A DNA stretch of 64,000 nucleotides from Streptomyces sp. NBC_01497 (GCF_036250695.1 NZ_CP109427.1:8246001-8310000); one strand, 5' to 3'. Shown: positions 27,592-37,703, counted from the stretch's first letter. The notes: generated from the sequence alone by a model not told the origin. A program made the numbers and translations.

Positions 27592-27852
27592 ATGCGTATC
27601 CGGACTGCTTGCGTCGCCGCATCACTGGCTGCTGTCACCGTCCTCGGTGGCGCGGGAGCCGCAGCCGCCGACGGCCACGGGGGCGAAGGCCACGGCGCCA
27701 ACGCCCAGGCCGCGGCGATTGGCTCGCCGGGTCTGCTTTCCGGCAACGTCATCCAGGTCCCGGTCCACGTGCCGGTCAACGTCTGTGGCAACAGCATCAA
27801 CGTCATCGGATTGCTGAACCCGGCCGCCGGCAACGCCTGTGTGAACCGCTGA
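27592..27852 (+). CDS. Short chaplin (ChpD-H type)
   Basis: 86-residue secreted amphipathic protein of the chaplin family, which coats aerial hyphae and spores. A signal peptide covers about residues 1-27 (MRIRTACVAAS... ending AAAADG). The single chaplin domain has the conserved pattern SPGLLSGNVIQVPVHVPVN, then VCGNSINVIGLLNPAAGNAC, with two Cys that normally form a disulphide. No LAxTG sorting signal, so it is a short chaplin. GAGGA lies 5 bases before the ATG at 27592; an upstream ATG at 27580 is possible. Confidence 0.93.
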   Translation: MRIRTACVAASLAAVTVLGGAGAAAADGHGGEGHGANAQAAAIGSPGLLSGNVIQVPVHVPVNVCGNSINVIGLLNPAAGNACVNR

Positions 27853-27872
27853 CGCAGCTCCGGCCCCCGCAG

Positions 27873-27905
27873 GTGCTCTCGCTCCTCGACCTGGTGCGAG
27901 AGCAC
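27873..27905 (+). terminator. Hairpin after the chaplin gene
   Basis: GTGCTCTCGC (27873-27882) pairs perfectly with GCGAGAGCAC (27896-27905) around a 13-base loop, 20 bases past the stop. Confidence 0.55.
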
Positions 27906-27916
27906 GTGTGAGGTCA

Positions 27917-27960
27917 TGTGAGAAGCCCCGGACCCGCGTTGCGGTCCGGGGCTTCTCACA
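27917..27960 (+). terminator. Very strong hairpin terminator
   Basis: Perfect 18-bp stem (27917-27934 with 27943-27960) and 8-base loop, 64 bases past the chaplin stop. It can serve both strands and insulates the convergent chaplin and M64 peptidase genes. Confidence 0.9.
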
Positions 27961-28335
27961 TGCGCGACCAGCCCGGAAGCTCCGATCGTTCAAGCGGTGC
28001 GGAGAAGGCAAGCGGGCGGAGGAGTAGCGGCACACGCCGCGCCGGCCCGCACCGCACGCGCGGCCGAGGGAGCCGGACCGGGGTGCCGGCGGTGGAGGCG
28101 CCCCCGAACTCCTTGCGCGGGAACCGTCCGTGACAGCACCGATTTTCCCAGCTCCTGCCCGCGGGGGCCGCCCTCCGCCCGGCCTCAGGGGAATGCGAGG
28201 CGCAGGACGAAGGGGCGGTGCCCACCTCTGGTGGAGGTCCGCGACGGGCGAGGGCTCAGGTTCGTGCCTGCCCTCGCGTTGACGCGGCGCATCCGGGGGT
28301 TCGGGGACGGACCACCCCCCTGCCCCTGGCGCCGA
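27961..28335. other. Intergenic between convergent genes, no gene seen
   Basis: 375 bases between the chaplin terminator and the end of the M64 peptidase gene. Nothing further recognised. Confidence 0.4.
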
Positions 28336-30555
28336 TCACTCGTAGCAGGCGAACCGGTTGTAGGGGACCTGGTAGGTGGCGTCCACGTTCTGCTTCCCCG
28401 AACCGTGGGGGCCCTTTACCGTCGCGTGCGCGGTCACGGTCACGCTGCCCGTTTCGGTGGTCGGCTCGCCGGTGCGGAAGACCGCGGTCACCTTGCCGCC
28501 GGCCCGGACATTCTTGAAGGTCTTCGAGCCGTACGCCGTCTGCACCGTCAGAGATGCACGGTCCTGCGACCGGTTCTGGGCGGACACCTCGATGCGCGTC
28601 TCGTCCTTGACGCAGCGGGTCACCGCGTTCGACGTGACGGGGATCGCGCCGGGCGCGGGCGGGTCCTTGGGCAGGACCGTGACGGTGAACTTCTTCGCCG
28701 GTGCGACGTTGCCGGCGGCGTCGACGGAGCGGTACTCGATCTGGTGCGTGCCGTATCCGGGGGAACGTTCGGCGAACGGCGACGTGGACAAGCCGCCGCT
28801 CCCGAGGTTTCCGTAGATCAGATCGTCGACGTTCGTGCCCGTGGGCGTGAAGAGGAACGGCTTCGAACTGTCGGTGGGCCAGCCGAAGTAGTGGAACCAG
28901 CCGTCGCCGTCGACCCGGAACTCGGAGAACAGCGCACCCTGCTGGTCGTCATGGGCCGTCAGCGCCAGGCTGAAGGAGTCCGTGACGGTGTAGTGCGGCG
29001 TACCGTCGCTGTTCTTGGAGACACTGACCGGGTCCGACACGGTGTAATCCGTGGTCGCCGGAGTGTCGTCGACGGTCCACTGCTTGGTGGCCACCGGCGA
29101 CGTGCGGTTGTGGGGATCGCTCACACCGACCTGGACGCGGTGGGTACCCCTGTTGAGCCCGAGGCTCGCGAGGTGGAGGCTCGTCGAGTGGCCCACGACA
29201 CGGCCGTCGAGGCGCCAGGTCACATCGAGTGCGTGGTCGCGCGGGTGGCCGGGGTCGACCCACAGGACGTCGGTCGCGCCGACCGGCTGGGTGTCGGGCG
29301 TCGCCAGGCTGATCGTCGGAGCGCCGTCCTGCCCTGCCGGGCCGGAGGCTGTTCCGACCGTCCACTCGCGTGTGGCGGTCATCCTGCTGCTGTCGCGCAG
29401 GGCGGGATCACGGACGAAGTCCGTGTCGTCGACCACCTTCACACTGATCGTGTCACCCGGTCGCGCGTGCAGGTCCCGTACGTTGACACTGCGCGCGTTG
29501 CCGGTTCCGCGGACGACCTTGCCGTTGACACTCCACGTGGCGTCGAGATCCTCGTGGACCGGATGAACGGTGTCGATCCACACTTCGTCCGTGGGGCCGA
29601 CCGGGCCGTCCGTCGGTGTCGAGTCCTCGATGAGGTCGACAGCGCCCGAGAGGGCGGCGGTCATCTGCTCCCGGCTCACCTGGTCCATGTAGTACCCGAG
29701 GGTCTTCATCATGGAGTGCTGACTCGGCCGCCAGACCCCCTCGGTGTAGTACATGCCGCCCTCGAACCGGCCTATGGTGCCGCCGGATTCGCTCTTCTCC
29801 CCGAGCCAGCGCCACCACTTGGCCTTCTGGTCGAGCATCTGCTGCTCGGTCAGGAGCGTGTGGTGCACCGAATCGGGCTCCCCACCGGTGTACGTCCCGC
29901 TCGTCACGCCCCGCGTGTAGTAGTCGTACTCGTCCTGGAGACCACCGGCGGAGTGCCCGAGTTCATGCGGAGCGATCAGCGCGGACATGGCGTTGCCACC
30001 CGTCGCCGTGGCGTAGGAGCCTCCCGCACCGCCATAGGTGTCGCTGTTCGCGAGTGCGAGGATCTGGTCCGCCTTGGGCGCGAGGGCCGCGTACTTCTTC
30101 GCGGCGCCGTCGTCCATCACCAACAGTCGCTGGATGCCGGTCTTGGAGCAGCCGCTCCACAACTTCATGCTCAGCGGCGTCGTGCGCACCGGCGACGTCA
30201 GCTCAGGATCGCAGCTGATGCCCGATTCCTGGGACGGTGTCTCCACCGCGTAGACGTTGATGTAGTTCCGGTAGCTCTTGTACGGCTGGAGCCCCCAGAG
30301 CACGTTCAGTTGCTTGTCGACCTGGTCGAGGAACGTGGGCATCTCCGCGGCGGTGTAGCCGTCACCGAGAACGACGAGGTTCCAGCGGTTCGAGGGGTCG
30401 CCGGTCACCTGGATCGGGACGACCGTCGCGTCGTCGGTGGCGGCGGCACGTGTGGGTGCCGCCGCCTGTCTTTCCGCGCCCATAGCGACGGGTGCGGCGG
30501 TCAGCGTGCCGAGCGCCATCACCATCGCGAGGAGTGGACGCCATAGCCGTTTCAC
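28336..30555 (-). CDS. Secreted M64-family metallopeptidase with Ig-like tail
   Basis: 739-residue secreted zinc peptidase (IgA peptidase M64 family). A signal peptide (about 1-30, KRLWRPLLAMVMALGTLTAAPVAMGA in part) precedes the catalytic domain: NLVVLGDGYTAAEMPTF, INVYAVETPSQESGI and the zinc motif HELGHSAGGLQDEY near 198-211, where the two His and a downstream Asp bind metal. After about 290 residues come beta-sandwich repeats (EVWIDTVHPVHEDL..., VLWVDPGHPRDHAL..., then a chitobiase/Ig-like part). The GTG at 30555 has AAGGAG 8 bases upstream. Likely an extracellular protease of mycelial development or nutrition. Confidence 0.92.
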   Translation of the reverse strand: MKRLWRPLLAMVMALGTLTAAPVAMGAERQAAAPTRAAATDDATVVPIQVTGDPSNRWNLVVLGDGYTAAEMPTFLDQVDKQLNVLWGLQPYKSYRNYINVYAVETPSQESGISCDPELTSPVRTTPLSMKLWSGCSKTGIQRLLVMDDGAAKKYAALAPKADQILALANSDTYGGAGGSYATATGGNAMSALIAPHELGHSAGGLQDEYDYYTRGVTSGTYTGGEPDSVHHTLLTEQQMLDQKAKWWRWLGEKSESGGTIGRFEGGMYYTEGVWRPSQHSMMKTLGYYMDQVSREQMTAALSGAVDLIEDSTPTDGPVGPTDEVWIDTVHPVHEDLDATWSVNGKVVRGTGNARSVNVRDLHARPGDTISVKVVDDTDFVRDPALRDSSRMTATREWTVGTASGPAGQDGAPTISLATPDTQPVGATDVLWVDPGHPRDHALDVTWRLDGRVVGHSTSLHLASLGLNRGTHRVQVGVSDPHNRTSPVATKQWTVDDTPATTDYTVSDPVSVSKNSDGTPHYTVTDSFSLALTAHDDQQGALFSEFRVDGDGWFHYFGWPTDSSKPFLFTPTGTNVDDLIYGNLGSGGLSTSPFAERSPGYGTHQIEYRSVDAAGNVAPAKKFTVTVLPKDPPAPGAIPVTSNAVTRCVKDETRIEVSAQNRSQDRASLTVQTAYGSKTFKNVRAGGKVTAVFRTGEPTTETGSVTVTAHATVKGPHGSGKQNVDATYQVPYNRFACYE

Positions 30556-31761
30556 CGAAGTTGCTCCTTGAGCTGTGTCGTGACGTGCGATGGCCAAGAG
30601 GCCGGCGGCGCGTCGGGTTCTGATGGGGCGGTGCCGCGGCGCCGCCCGGAGAGTTGGCCGGGACCCGTGACACGATGTCACCCGGTGGCGGTGGCGGTGG
30701 CCCGCTGCCGCTCCACGGAGCGGGATCACGCTCGGCTGCGGCATCAACGGCCGTGCGGTGGGGGCCGGTCGGGCAGGCGATCAGAAGGTGCCGACGGGAC
30801 CCGGCGTAGCCGTGCGGCGGCGCGATCGGGTTCGCGGGAGGAAGCGGCGGCCGCCGAATCGCCGGAGCGGGTGACCACACACGTCCGCCTCATGTCGTCG
30901 TCGGCCCACGGGCCGACCGGATGCCCACCTTCAACCACTTGAGCGGTCGCTTACTGTAATCACCTTGCGCGCAGCATGACAAGAGCATGGAGTCACCGGC
31001 TCCTGAGCCGTATCCCGAGCAAGTCGGCCCCACGGCTTCGCCGGTGGTCCGGTGGGCGGGCCGGTACGCCGCAGGACCACCACGGACGGGTCCGTCGCAC
31101 TGGGTACGGAGCCGGTCGGGTGCGCCGTTCACCGAGGTCGGTTCGGCGATCGGAGCGGATGAATCCTGAGCGAGTGAGAGCCTCCGGGTCGGTGTGGACC
31201 GGCACATCGCTACGGAACGATCAACAGCGTCACGCCCTACCGTGACGTACCCCCGCCCGGGACGAGCCGTCCGCGTCCGGCCGGGCGTGTCCTGGTTGAC
31301 GGCCGGCCCCTGCGGTGGGTCGCCGAAGGTTCCAGGTCTACACGCAGGGGGTCGGCGGTGGGCCGGCGTTACGACGACCTGCTGAGGCAGACATCAGCAA
31401 CCGGCCCTCCAGCCCGCACCACAGCCCGCGCCGGCCCTCCCCTCATACCAGGCGGGGGACCGTCAACGTCCGTGTGCTGCGGTGCTGGGGACCGGCCGCA
31501 CTGCCTACCGCGGACGCGCCACGCGCGAGAGCCCGCCATGTGCCGGCCGTGTCCTCAACCTGGCGGGTCCGCCGGTCAGTACGCCTGAGCCGGTCACGCT
31601 CAGGACACGAGACGTCCACCGCCCCGGGCGCGGATCGGGCGCTGTGCCCGGGGCAGTCCCGAAAGCGTCGATGACCCGTCCGCGCGACGTCAGCCATCAC
31701 AGCAGCCGCGGCGCGAGCGCCGACGGAAGGTGCTCCCCACCGCCTCGGCCCGAACCCTCGG
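30556..31761. other. Long intergenic region, no gene called
   Basis: 1.2 kb between two leftward secreted-protein genes. It has a less G/C-rich stretch at 30930-30965 that could hold the M64 gene promoter. Frames longer than 100 codons exist but show no domain and are Arg/Pro-rich. No RNA gene recognised. Confidence 0.45.
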
Positions 31762-32250
31762 CTACCCGCAGTGGACGTGCTCTCGGAACGCGCTGTACCC
31801 GTTGATCAGGCCTCCCCAGTCGATGCAGGTGCCCGCCGCGTGGACGTAGACCGGCCCCGCGTACGTCTGGAAGTTCCCCTTGTCGATCGTGTCGGTTGTC
31901 GCGTCGGAACGCGAGATCCAGGCGTTCATGGGGACCGCGCTGCCGGAGGTGTTGCGGACGGTGACCACACAGTTGTAGCCGGTGGACGCGTTGTAGGTCA
32001 GGTACACGTGGCCGAGTGTCGTGATCGGCAACGTGTCGATCACGCTGTAACCGGAACCGCAGGCGCTGTTGTACGTGGCGGGTGCGGCCGCCTGTGCGGG
32101 CATGGCAGCGGCGACGGCCGGCCGGCCCAGGTCGACCGTCGCGTGCCTGTTTCCGACCGGTCGGTCAGGTGCCGCAACCGCACTGGTGGCCGAGCAGGCC
32201 AGCAGAGCACCGGCGGTGGCCACCGCCGCGGCTATCACGCTGTACTTCAT
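31762..32250 (-). CDS. Secreted spore-associated protein A-like
   Basis: 162-residue secreted protein. Signal peptide about 1-27 (KYSVIAAAVATAGALL...AVAA). The mature core matches the Streptomyces spore-associated protein family: YNSACGSGYSVIDTLPI, GHVYLTYNASTGYNCVVTVRN, FQTYAGPVYVHAAGTCIDWGG, ending in HCG. Four Cys suggest two disulphides. GGGGGAG precedes the ATG. Family members are found on spores and in culture fluid; biochemical role unknown. Between signal and core lies a 30-residue Ala-rich spacer. Confidence 0.85.
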   Translation of the reverse strand: MKYSVIAAAVATAGALLACSATSAVAAPDRPVGNRHATVDLGRPAVAAAMPAQAAAPATYNSACGSGYSVIDTLPITTLGHVYLTYNASTGYNCVVTVRNTSGSAVPMNAWISRSDATTDTIDKGNFQTYAGPVYVHAAGTCIDWGGLINGYSAFREHVHCG

Positions 32251-33000
32251 GAACTCCCCCTGAAATCCTTCTGGATGGTCTCAACGCCAACCAGGGTGAC
32301 AGTGATCCTCCCTCCACGGAAGACGATGATCCGAACATGGTGGAGACCGGCACCCGGGCGACCGCAGGCTCCGGTCGCCCTGGAGGGCATCGTCTTCGTC
32401 CGATGGCACACTGCTCTGTCGGCCACCCGGCAGGGCACGGCACGCGGCGGGCCTGTCCGTCTCGGCACCCACGCCGTCAGCACCATCGATGGTGCTCGCA
32501 CTGCCGTCCGCCTACGCGGCTGGCTTCTCGTGCTTGCCTGTCCGCGTCGTTGTCCGCCGGACACGCAGGCGGGTTTCAGCTGCAGCAAGCACAGGGAGCG
32601 AAGCTTGCGCGTCCGAGCACTGGGATCCGGTCGGCATGTCCCTCGTCGACACCTGAACTCCAGGGGAGGGTGAGCCCGCGACGACGGCGTCACAGCACCG
32701 CCCGATGCCTGCCGTGACCGTGTGAGGCTGGGCAGGTCGACCTGGCCCGGAGCGGCGGGTCGGTCCGGCGGCGCTCGCCCCGGCGTCGGAGAGCATGACC
32801 GAGGAGGGCCGGACATGGTTGACCGCCTCGATATCCACCAGGCAGGACCTCGTGCCACAGCTGCAGGGTGTCGGCAGAGCCTGACATCCGACCCGCGAAA
32901 CCCTGAGCGAAGCCTCCAGGCTTTGTCGCCCAGATCTTCGCTCCGCCTGGGACCAGGGGTACCAGGCGCGTCCGGGACCACGCACCGCATCCTTGAGGGT
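32251..33000. other. Divergent intergenic region, no gene seen
   Basis: 750 bases between the divergent spore-associated protein and XRE regulator genes. No conserved frame or RNA recognised; promoter regions for both genes must lie here. Confidence 0.4.
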
Positions 33001-33945
33001 ATGAGGCGAACGAATTCGGACGAAACCGCCGCAGTGGCAGGTCCGGGGCAGGCGGGAACTCGTACAGCAGCCCCGGCGCGGCAGGGGGACCGCGCCCTGG
33101 GCGACTTCTTGCGCGCCTTGCGAGGCCGGGCCGATCCGGTGCGGCTGGGAATGCTCGACGACGGCAGGGTGAGGAGAGTGCCGGGGCTCCGGCGCGAGGA
33201 GCTGGCTGAGCTCGCGCACGTCAGCGTCGACTATGTCGTCCGTATCGAACAGGGACGCAAACGGCGTGTCTCCCGGGCGGTCCTCACGTCGCTGGCGGAC
33301 GCACTGGAGCTGGGCGCGGACGAGCGGCGGTACCTGTTCGCGGTGGCCGACGTCATCGTGTCGCCGGCTGATCGATCCGTCGCGGAAGAGGACCGTGTGC
33401 CGGACAACGTCCGGCGGCTGCTTGAGGGGCTCACCGCGCTGCCTGCCCTGGTCCTCAACCGCCGTATGGACGTACTTGCCTGGAACAAGGCCGCGACGTG
33501 GCTGCTTGTCGACTTCGAGGCGCTGCCAAGAGCCCGGTGCAACCTGGTGACACTCGCCTTTCTGGATCCCGCCTATCAGTCCCTGTTCGGTGCGGGCTGG
33601 GAGCCCATGGCGAAGGAGTCCGTCGCCGCCCTCCGTATGGAGGCCGGACGGAGCCCGGATGACGCCGCACTCCAGGCACTCGTGGGCGAGCTGTGCGTCC
33701 GGGACACCCGATTCCGTGATTGGTGGGCGGCCCAGTCGGTCAGCAGCCCGAAACTGCGCCGTAAGACGTACCACCACCCGCTCGCCGGACCTCTGACGCT
33801 GGACGCCCAGGTGTTCTCCGTTGAGGGGAGCCCGGGCCTGTCCCTGGTCAGCTACAGCGCGGTCCCCGGCTCTCCGTCCGAGGAAGCCTTGCGGTTCCTC
33901 GTGCAGTGGAACTCGGAAGGCCCGGGCGCCGACAGCCGGACGTAG
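33001..33945 (+). CDS. XRE-family regulator with MmyB-like ligand-binding domain
   Basis: 314 residues. An N-terminal helix-turn-helix (LGDFLRALRGRADP, PGLRREELAELAHVSVDYVVRIEQGRKRRVS) is followed from about 135 by the MLTR_LBD domain typical of actinobacterial MmyB-like regulators (LTALPALVLNRRMDVLAWN, FLDPAYQSLF, TYHHPLAGPLTLDAQVFSV). Such regulators usually control a neighbouring dehydrogenase gene; the SDR at 34078 follows in the same direction. Spacing of the only SD-like GAGGG to the ATG is too short, so the start may be leaderless or lie elsewhere. Confidence 0.9.
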   Translation: MRRTNSDETAAVAGPGQAGTRTAAPARQGDRALGDFLRALRGRADPVRLGMLDDGRVRRVPGLRREELAELAHVSVDYVVRIEQGRKRRVSRAVLTSLADALELGADERRYLFAVADVIVSPADRSVAEEDRVPDNVRRLLEGLTALPALVLNRRMDVLAWNKAATWLLVDFEALPRARCNLVTLAFLDPAYQSLFGAGWEPMAKESVAALRMEAGRSPDDAALQALVGELCVRDTRFRDWWAAQSVSSPKLRRKTYHHPLAGPLTLDAQVFSVEGSPGLSLVSYSAVPGSPSEEALRFLVQWNSEGPGADSRT

Positions 33946-34077
33946 CGAGGGCTCGCGGCTGCGGGCTCCTCGCCCGGCCGCCCGCAGCCGGGTCGGCTGA
34001 GGCCGGCCGCGATGGGGCGGCACCCGTGCCCGTCGCGCCCTGGACACACCATTCCACCGCACAGAAAGCAGAGCAGA

Positions 34078-35061
34078 GTGAGTGAGCACCACACATGGAC
34101 GATGCCTGACCGCAGGGGATACACGGCGATCGTGACCGGAGGGAGCAGCGGCGTCGGATTTGAGGTCGCGAAGCAACTGGCCCGGGCGGGCAGCCGGGTG
34201 GTCCTTGCCGTCCGTAACCGGGAGAAGGGCCGGGTCTGCGTTGAGGCCATCCGCGCTGCGGTACCCGGCGCCGCCGTGGCGCAGGAACATCTGGACGTGT
34301 CCTCCCTTGCGTCGGTGCGCGAGTTCACGGCACGGCTCACCGAGGCCGGCACTCAGGTGGACATTCTGGTCAACAACGCCGGCATTATGGGCGTACCCCG
34401 ACGGCAGTTGTCCGTCGACGGCTTCGAACTCCAGTTGGCGACCAACTTCCTGGGTCACTTCGCCCTGACGGGTGGGCTCCTCGGGATACTTCGCGCGTCG
34501 CCCCGGGGCGCCCGCGTCGTGAACATCGGAAGCCTGGCCGTGAACTTCCCCACGACCCGGCTTGATCTGGACGACCTGCAAGGGGAGCGCCGCTACTCGG
34601 GAATGCGGGCATACGGGCAGTCCAAGCTTGCCGCGTTGCTGTTCGCCTTCGAGCTGGGCCGCAGGAGCACCCTCGGGTCCTGGGGTGTCACAAGCACCGC
34701 CGCACATCCCGGTTCGTGCACCACGAACCTCCAGGTGACCGGCAATCGCTTCGGCAAGGACACGACGAAGCGGCCCGTCAACGCCACGACACTCGTGATG
34801 CGCCTTCCCGGCCTGCACCAGGGGGCCGACCAGGGCGCCCTGCCTGTGCTGCGGGCTGCCACCGATGTGGACGCCCTGTCCGGTGACTACTTCGGCCCGT
34901 CCCGCAACTTCGAGGCTGTCGGCGCGCCCCGGCCCGCCCGGGTCCCTCGCCTCGCGCGCCAACAGCAGCTCGCGACGGACCTGTGGGTTCGAGCGGCGGA
35001 GCTGACCGATACGCGCTGGCCCGGGGAGAGTTGTGCCCCGGCACCAGCGAATGGTCAGTGA
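34078..35061 (+). CDS. SDR family oxidoreductase (retinol dehydrogenase-like)
   Basis: 327-residue short-chain dehydrogenase of the retinol dehydrogenase/WW-oxidoreductase-like branch. TAIVTGGSSGVGFEVAKQLARAG (cofactor motif TGGSSGVG), DILVNNAGIMGVP, FLGHFALTG, then Ser in VNIGSLAV and Tyr/Lys in AYGQSKLAALLF. STAAHPGSCTTNL is the branch signature. It follows the XRE/MLTR regulator by 132 bases and is its probable target. The GTG at 34078 is used; an ATG at 34102, just before PDRRGYTAIVTGG, is also plausible. Confidence 0.9.
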   Translation: MSEHHTWTMPDRRGYTAIVTGGSSGVGFEVAKQLARAGSRVVLAVRNREKGRVCVEAIRAAVPGAAVAQEHLDVSSLASVREFTARLTEAGTQVDILVNNAGIMGVPRRQLSVDGFELQLATNFLGHFALTGGLLGILRASPRGARVVNIGSLAVNFPTTRLDLDDLQGERRYSGMRAYGQSKLAALLFAFELGRRSTLGSWGVTSTAAHPGSCTTNLQVTGNRFGKDTTKRPVNATTLVMRLPGLHQGADQGALPVLRAATDVDALSGDYFGPSRNFEAVGAPRPARVPRLARQQQLATDLWVRAAELTDTRWPGESCAPAPANGQ

Positions 35062-35660
35062 CACGGTGAGCGACCGGCGGGCCCCGGCCCCTCCTCCGTC
35101 GTCGGGTGGGTGCGGGAGTGGTAGCGGGAGCGTGGGCTGGGGTCCCGGGAGCCGTTGCAACACAAAGAAGCAGCACCGTTCGGCGGGTACGTAGCGATGG
35201 CGCGGCTCGATCTCGGTGGCGCATCCGGACCGGGCAAGACCGGGCAAGTTCCCGGACTCGCACGCGGTCCGGTGTCGTAGTGGACGCGCCTCTCCGGAGT
35301 CCCCCTGCGGGCGAGGACGACGCGAAGATCCGCAGATCCCCACTCCCCGCATGCCGGCGAGACGGAACCTGGGCGCATACAGGCGTCGGCATGACCGCCA
35401 GTCGAAGGGCCGGGGCCGGACCACCTCGGGACGTAGGACGGCTTCCTGCAGCCGCCGGGTGGTCTCGCACCGACGCTCAACTCCGTTGCCACACCGCGCA
35501 GAACGGGCGATCTGGGCGATGAGCGAGGCATCGTGGAGTCCGAGGCAGGGGAGGCCCCGCTCGGGCCGAGCAGGTTCTCCCCCTGTTGTGCCTACGAGAC
35601 TGCACCTTTGCCGACGTGCGCGGGGGCGGCCCCGGGATGCCGTACAGTGAGCATTACCGA
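35062..35660. other. Intergenic upstream of tRNA, no gene seen
   Basis: 599 bases with no recognisable gene. The tRNA promoter must lie in its right end. Confidence 0.4.
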
Positions 35661-35737
35661 CGCGGGGTGGAGCAGCTCGGTAGCTCGCTGGGCTCATAAC
35701 CCAGAGGTCGCAGGTTCAAATCCTGTCCCCGCTACCA
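35661..35737 (+). tRNA. Initiator tRNA-fMet (anticodon CAT)
   Basis: 77 bases with a complete cloverleaf and encoded CCA. The anticodon CAT is at 35695-35697 in the loop CTCATAA. Initiator features are present: three consecutive G-C pairs in the anticodon stem (GGG/CCC) and a non-Watson-Crick C1/T72 at the acceptor end, while pairs 2-7 (GCGGGG/CCCCGC) are perfect. T loop GGTTCAAATCC is standard. Confidence 0.97.
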
Positions 35738-35740
35738 ACT

Positions 35741-35775
35741 CCGGCCCCCCCACAGCACAACGGTGAGGGGGCCGG
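35741..35775 (+). terminator. tRNA terminator hairpin
   Basis: CCGGCCCCC (35741-35749) pairs perfectly with GGGGGCCGG (35767-35775), starting 4 bases after the tRNA CCA. Confidence 0.8.
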
Positions 35776-36196
35776 ATGCATATCCGGCTCACAGGCCCCA
35801 CGTGGCGCTGCCGACCGCCGCTTCCCACCTCGGGCGTGACCGCCAGGAGGGTGAGTGGGCGCGCCCTGGGATCGGGCAGGGCGAACGGGCGGAAACGAGC
35901 CGGGCCGCTCCTCGATACCTCACCGCGGCCACCCTGGTCGTCGGGCTTCGATCGTGAGCGCCACCATCTCGACACCGGTGGCAACAGGGGGCCCCGAACT
36001 CCGCGCCGCCCGTCATCGTCATCTGGCCGGACGCGCGGCAGCGTTCGCCCTCAGGAGTTGCTCCTTCCCCAGGACCGGGGAAGTCGGGACGCCGACCGAG
36101 CCGTGGCCGCGCCTCTGACGATGCCTCTCGCAGGTGGTCCATCGGTCCCATGAGGCAAGACGCAACCAGTTCACCACAGCGCTTTGACCCAGAGTG
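35776..36196. other. Intergenic, no gene seen
   Basis: 421 bases after the tRNA terminator. No integrase, repeated tRNA end or conserved frame seen. Confidence 0.4.
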
Positions 36197-36565
36197 CTAT
36201 GCGGTCCCGGAGGACGGGTCTTCCTTGACCGCTCCCCGGATCTGCTGGGCGAAACCACGGACGGTGTATCCCTGAGGGAGGCTGTCGATCAACACCATGT
36301 CGGAGATGGAGTTGTTGACGCGCAGCGGTCGGATACGCCGGTAACCGGGTGAGTCGTACCACCGTTCCGCGGCGGAGCGGTCGGGGAACTCCATCAGGAC
36401 GACCGACCCGGGCCAGGTGCCTTCCACGACGGTGGCTTCGCCATTGGCGAGCCATCTTCCGCCGAACGGCTTCGCTGTCTCCTCTACCTGCTCAAGATAG
36501 GACAGGCCCGCCTCGTTGGGGATGCCACCGGGGATGCGCAGGTGGTTGATCAGATACGTGCTCAT
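36197..36565 (-). CDS. DUF1330 domain protein
   Basis: 122-residue protein of the DUF1330 family, small ferredoxin-like (dimeric alpha/beta barrel) proteins of unknown function. Typical blocks: GLSYLEQVEETAKPFGGRWLANGEATVVEG (seen as YLEQVEETAKPFGGRWL), GSVVLMEFPDRSAAERWYDSPGYRRIRPLR (VLMEFPD, AERWYDSPGY). The C-terminal 25 residues extend beyond the usual domain. GGGAG lies 8 bases before the ATG. Stand-alone. Confidence 0.88.
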   Translation of the reverse strand: MSTYLINHLRIPGGIPNEAGLSYLEQVEETAKPFGGRWLANGEATVVEGTWPGSVVLMEFPDRSAAERWYDSPGYRRIRPLRVNNSISDMVLIDSLPQGYTVRGFAQQIRGAVKEDPSSGTA

Positions 36566-37241
36566 ATCCCAGCTCCCAGTTCAGTGACTGCCTTTTCACG
36601 TCCTTACCAAATCATATCCGCACGTATCGGTCCTGCGGCGGTATGGCGCGAGAGCCGAGGCATTTCGGTGACCTGCTTTTCGGTGCCCTGGCTCGATGGG
36701 TGGACTGGTAGGGCATGAACCGGTTGGTGTGGCGGCGTCGAGACCTCGCCCCGGCATGGCCGGGAACCGGGCCGCGAGCCATGGGACCGGCTGTCCGGCG
36801 CTGGTCCAGCCGCGGCACCAGTAAGGCGAGGCGATTTTCTCCCACCGCGCGGTCGGCGGGCTGTACACGCACGATGTCGTGGACGTGCCCCCCGGAACGG
36901 CATGCGGCGCAACCGCGCGCTCGGCATGGTCCTGACCCCGTAGAGGCTGTGCCGCCGCCGTTGGTTCCTTCCCCTTCCGCACCGGGGCCGCCGGTTGAGC
37001 GAGTGGCCTCACGCCGGGCGCCGGCATTCGCCCTTCGCGCAGCCACCCCACTGTCGCCTCGAACAGCACCGGCGCTCTCCTACCGGCCGCAGAGACCCGC
37101 GCGGCCACCCGTCCCGGAACTCGGCCTCCAGGCATTGCCATGCGCAGATCGCATGCTTGCGATGAAAAACGATCGCTTGTGCGCATGGATTGGCGGGGCC
37201 ATCGTGGAGATGTCCCCACCGCGACGACAAGGAGAAACACA
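36566..37241. other. Intergenic, possible gene remnant
   Basis: 676 bases. Leftward frames of about 145-220 codons cover most of it but give no recognisable domain in any single frame. I see no gene that can be supported. The right end holds AAGGAG at 37229-37234, the ribosome site of the next gene. Confidence 0.35.
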
Positions 37242-37703
37242 GTGAGCGCGTCAGCAGACAGCACCGTCGGACACGCGGGTCACACCGTGCAGACGGGGCG
37301 GGAGCGGGGCCAGGCCGTGCCGGGCCCTGATCCGGTGTGTCTCGTCACCCGGTTCACCGCCGTCGACGATGCGGCCGCCAGGGGGCTGCTCGACGAGCTG
37401 CGAGCGATCGAGGGGTCGGTCGTGGCCGAGTACGGCCACCTCACCTACGACGTCTTCGCCGACCAGGACCATCCCCTGGACCTCTACGTGATCGAAACCT
37501 GGGCCGGCGCCACGGACGCTCAGCGGCACGAGGACCTCGTGCTCGGTAACGGCACCGTGCAGCGCGTCATGCCGCTCCTGACGGCGCCGCTTCGCACGCT
37601 GACCCTCCTGCCCGTCGCGACTGACAGTGCCGGTGCCACATACCGGCCGGCCCCCGTCAGGGCGCAGAGCGGATCCAACGACAAGGAAGCTGAACAAGAA
37701 TGA
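37242..37703 (+). CDS. Antibiotic biosynthesis monooxygenase (ABM) domain protein
   Basis: 153-residue protein with one ABM-type ferredoxin-like domain at about 29-127: VCLVTRFTAVDDAAARGLLDELRAIE, the central YDVFADQDHPLDLYVIETWAGATDAQRHEDL and the tail VMPLLTAPLRTLTLLPV. ABM proteins oxidise polyketides or heme, or act as simple dimeric enzymes; which applies is unclear. AAGGAG precedes the GTG. Its stop overlaps the start of the next SDR gene (ATGA at 37700-37703), so the two are translationally coupled. Confidence 0.82.
   Translation: MSASADSTVGHAGHTVQTGRERGQAVPGPDPVCLVTRFTAVDDAAARGLLDELRAIEGSVVAEYGHLTYDVFADQDHPLDLYVIETWAGATDAQRHEDLVLGNGTVQRVMPLLTAPLRTLTLLPVATDSAGATYRPAPVRAQSGSNDKEAEQE

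Noticed and set aside
27997..30546. 849-codon rightward frame
   Set aside because: It lies opposite the M64 peptidase gene, which has motifs and a signal peptide; the opposite reading is a G/C-bias artefact.
32512..35697. 1061-codon leftward frame
   Set aside because: It covers the XRE and SDR genes in antisense and has no recognisable domain.
35661..35737. tRNA-fMet as an integration site
   Set aside because: No integrase gene and no repeat of the tRNA 3' end was seen in the neighbourhood.
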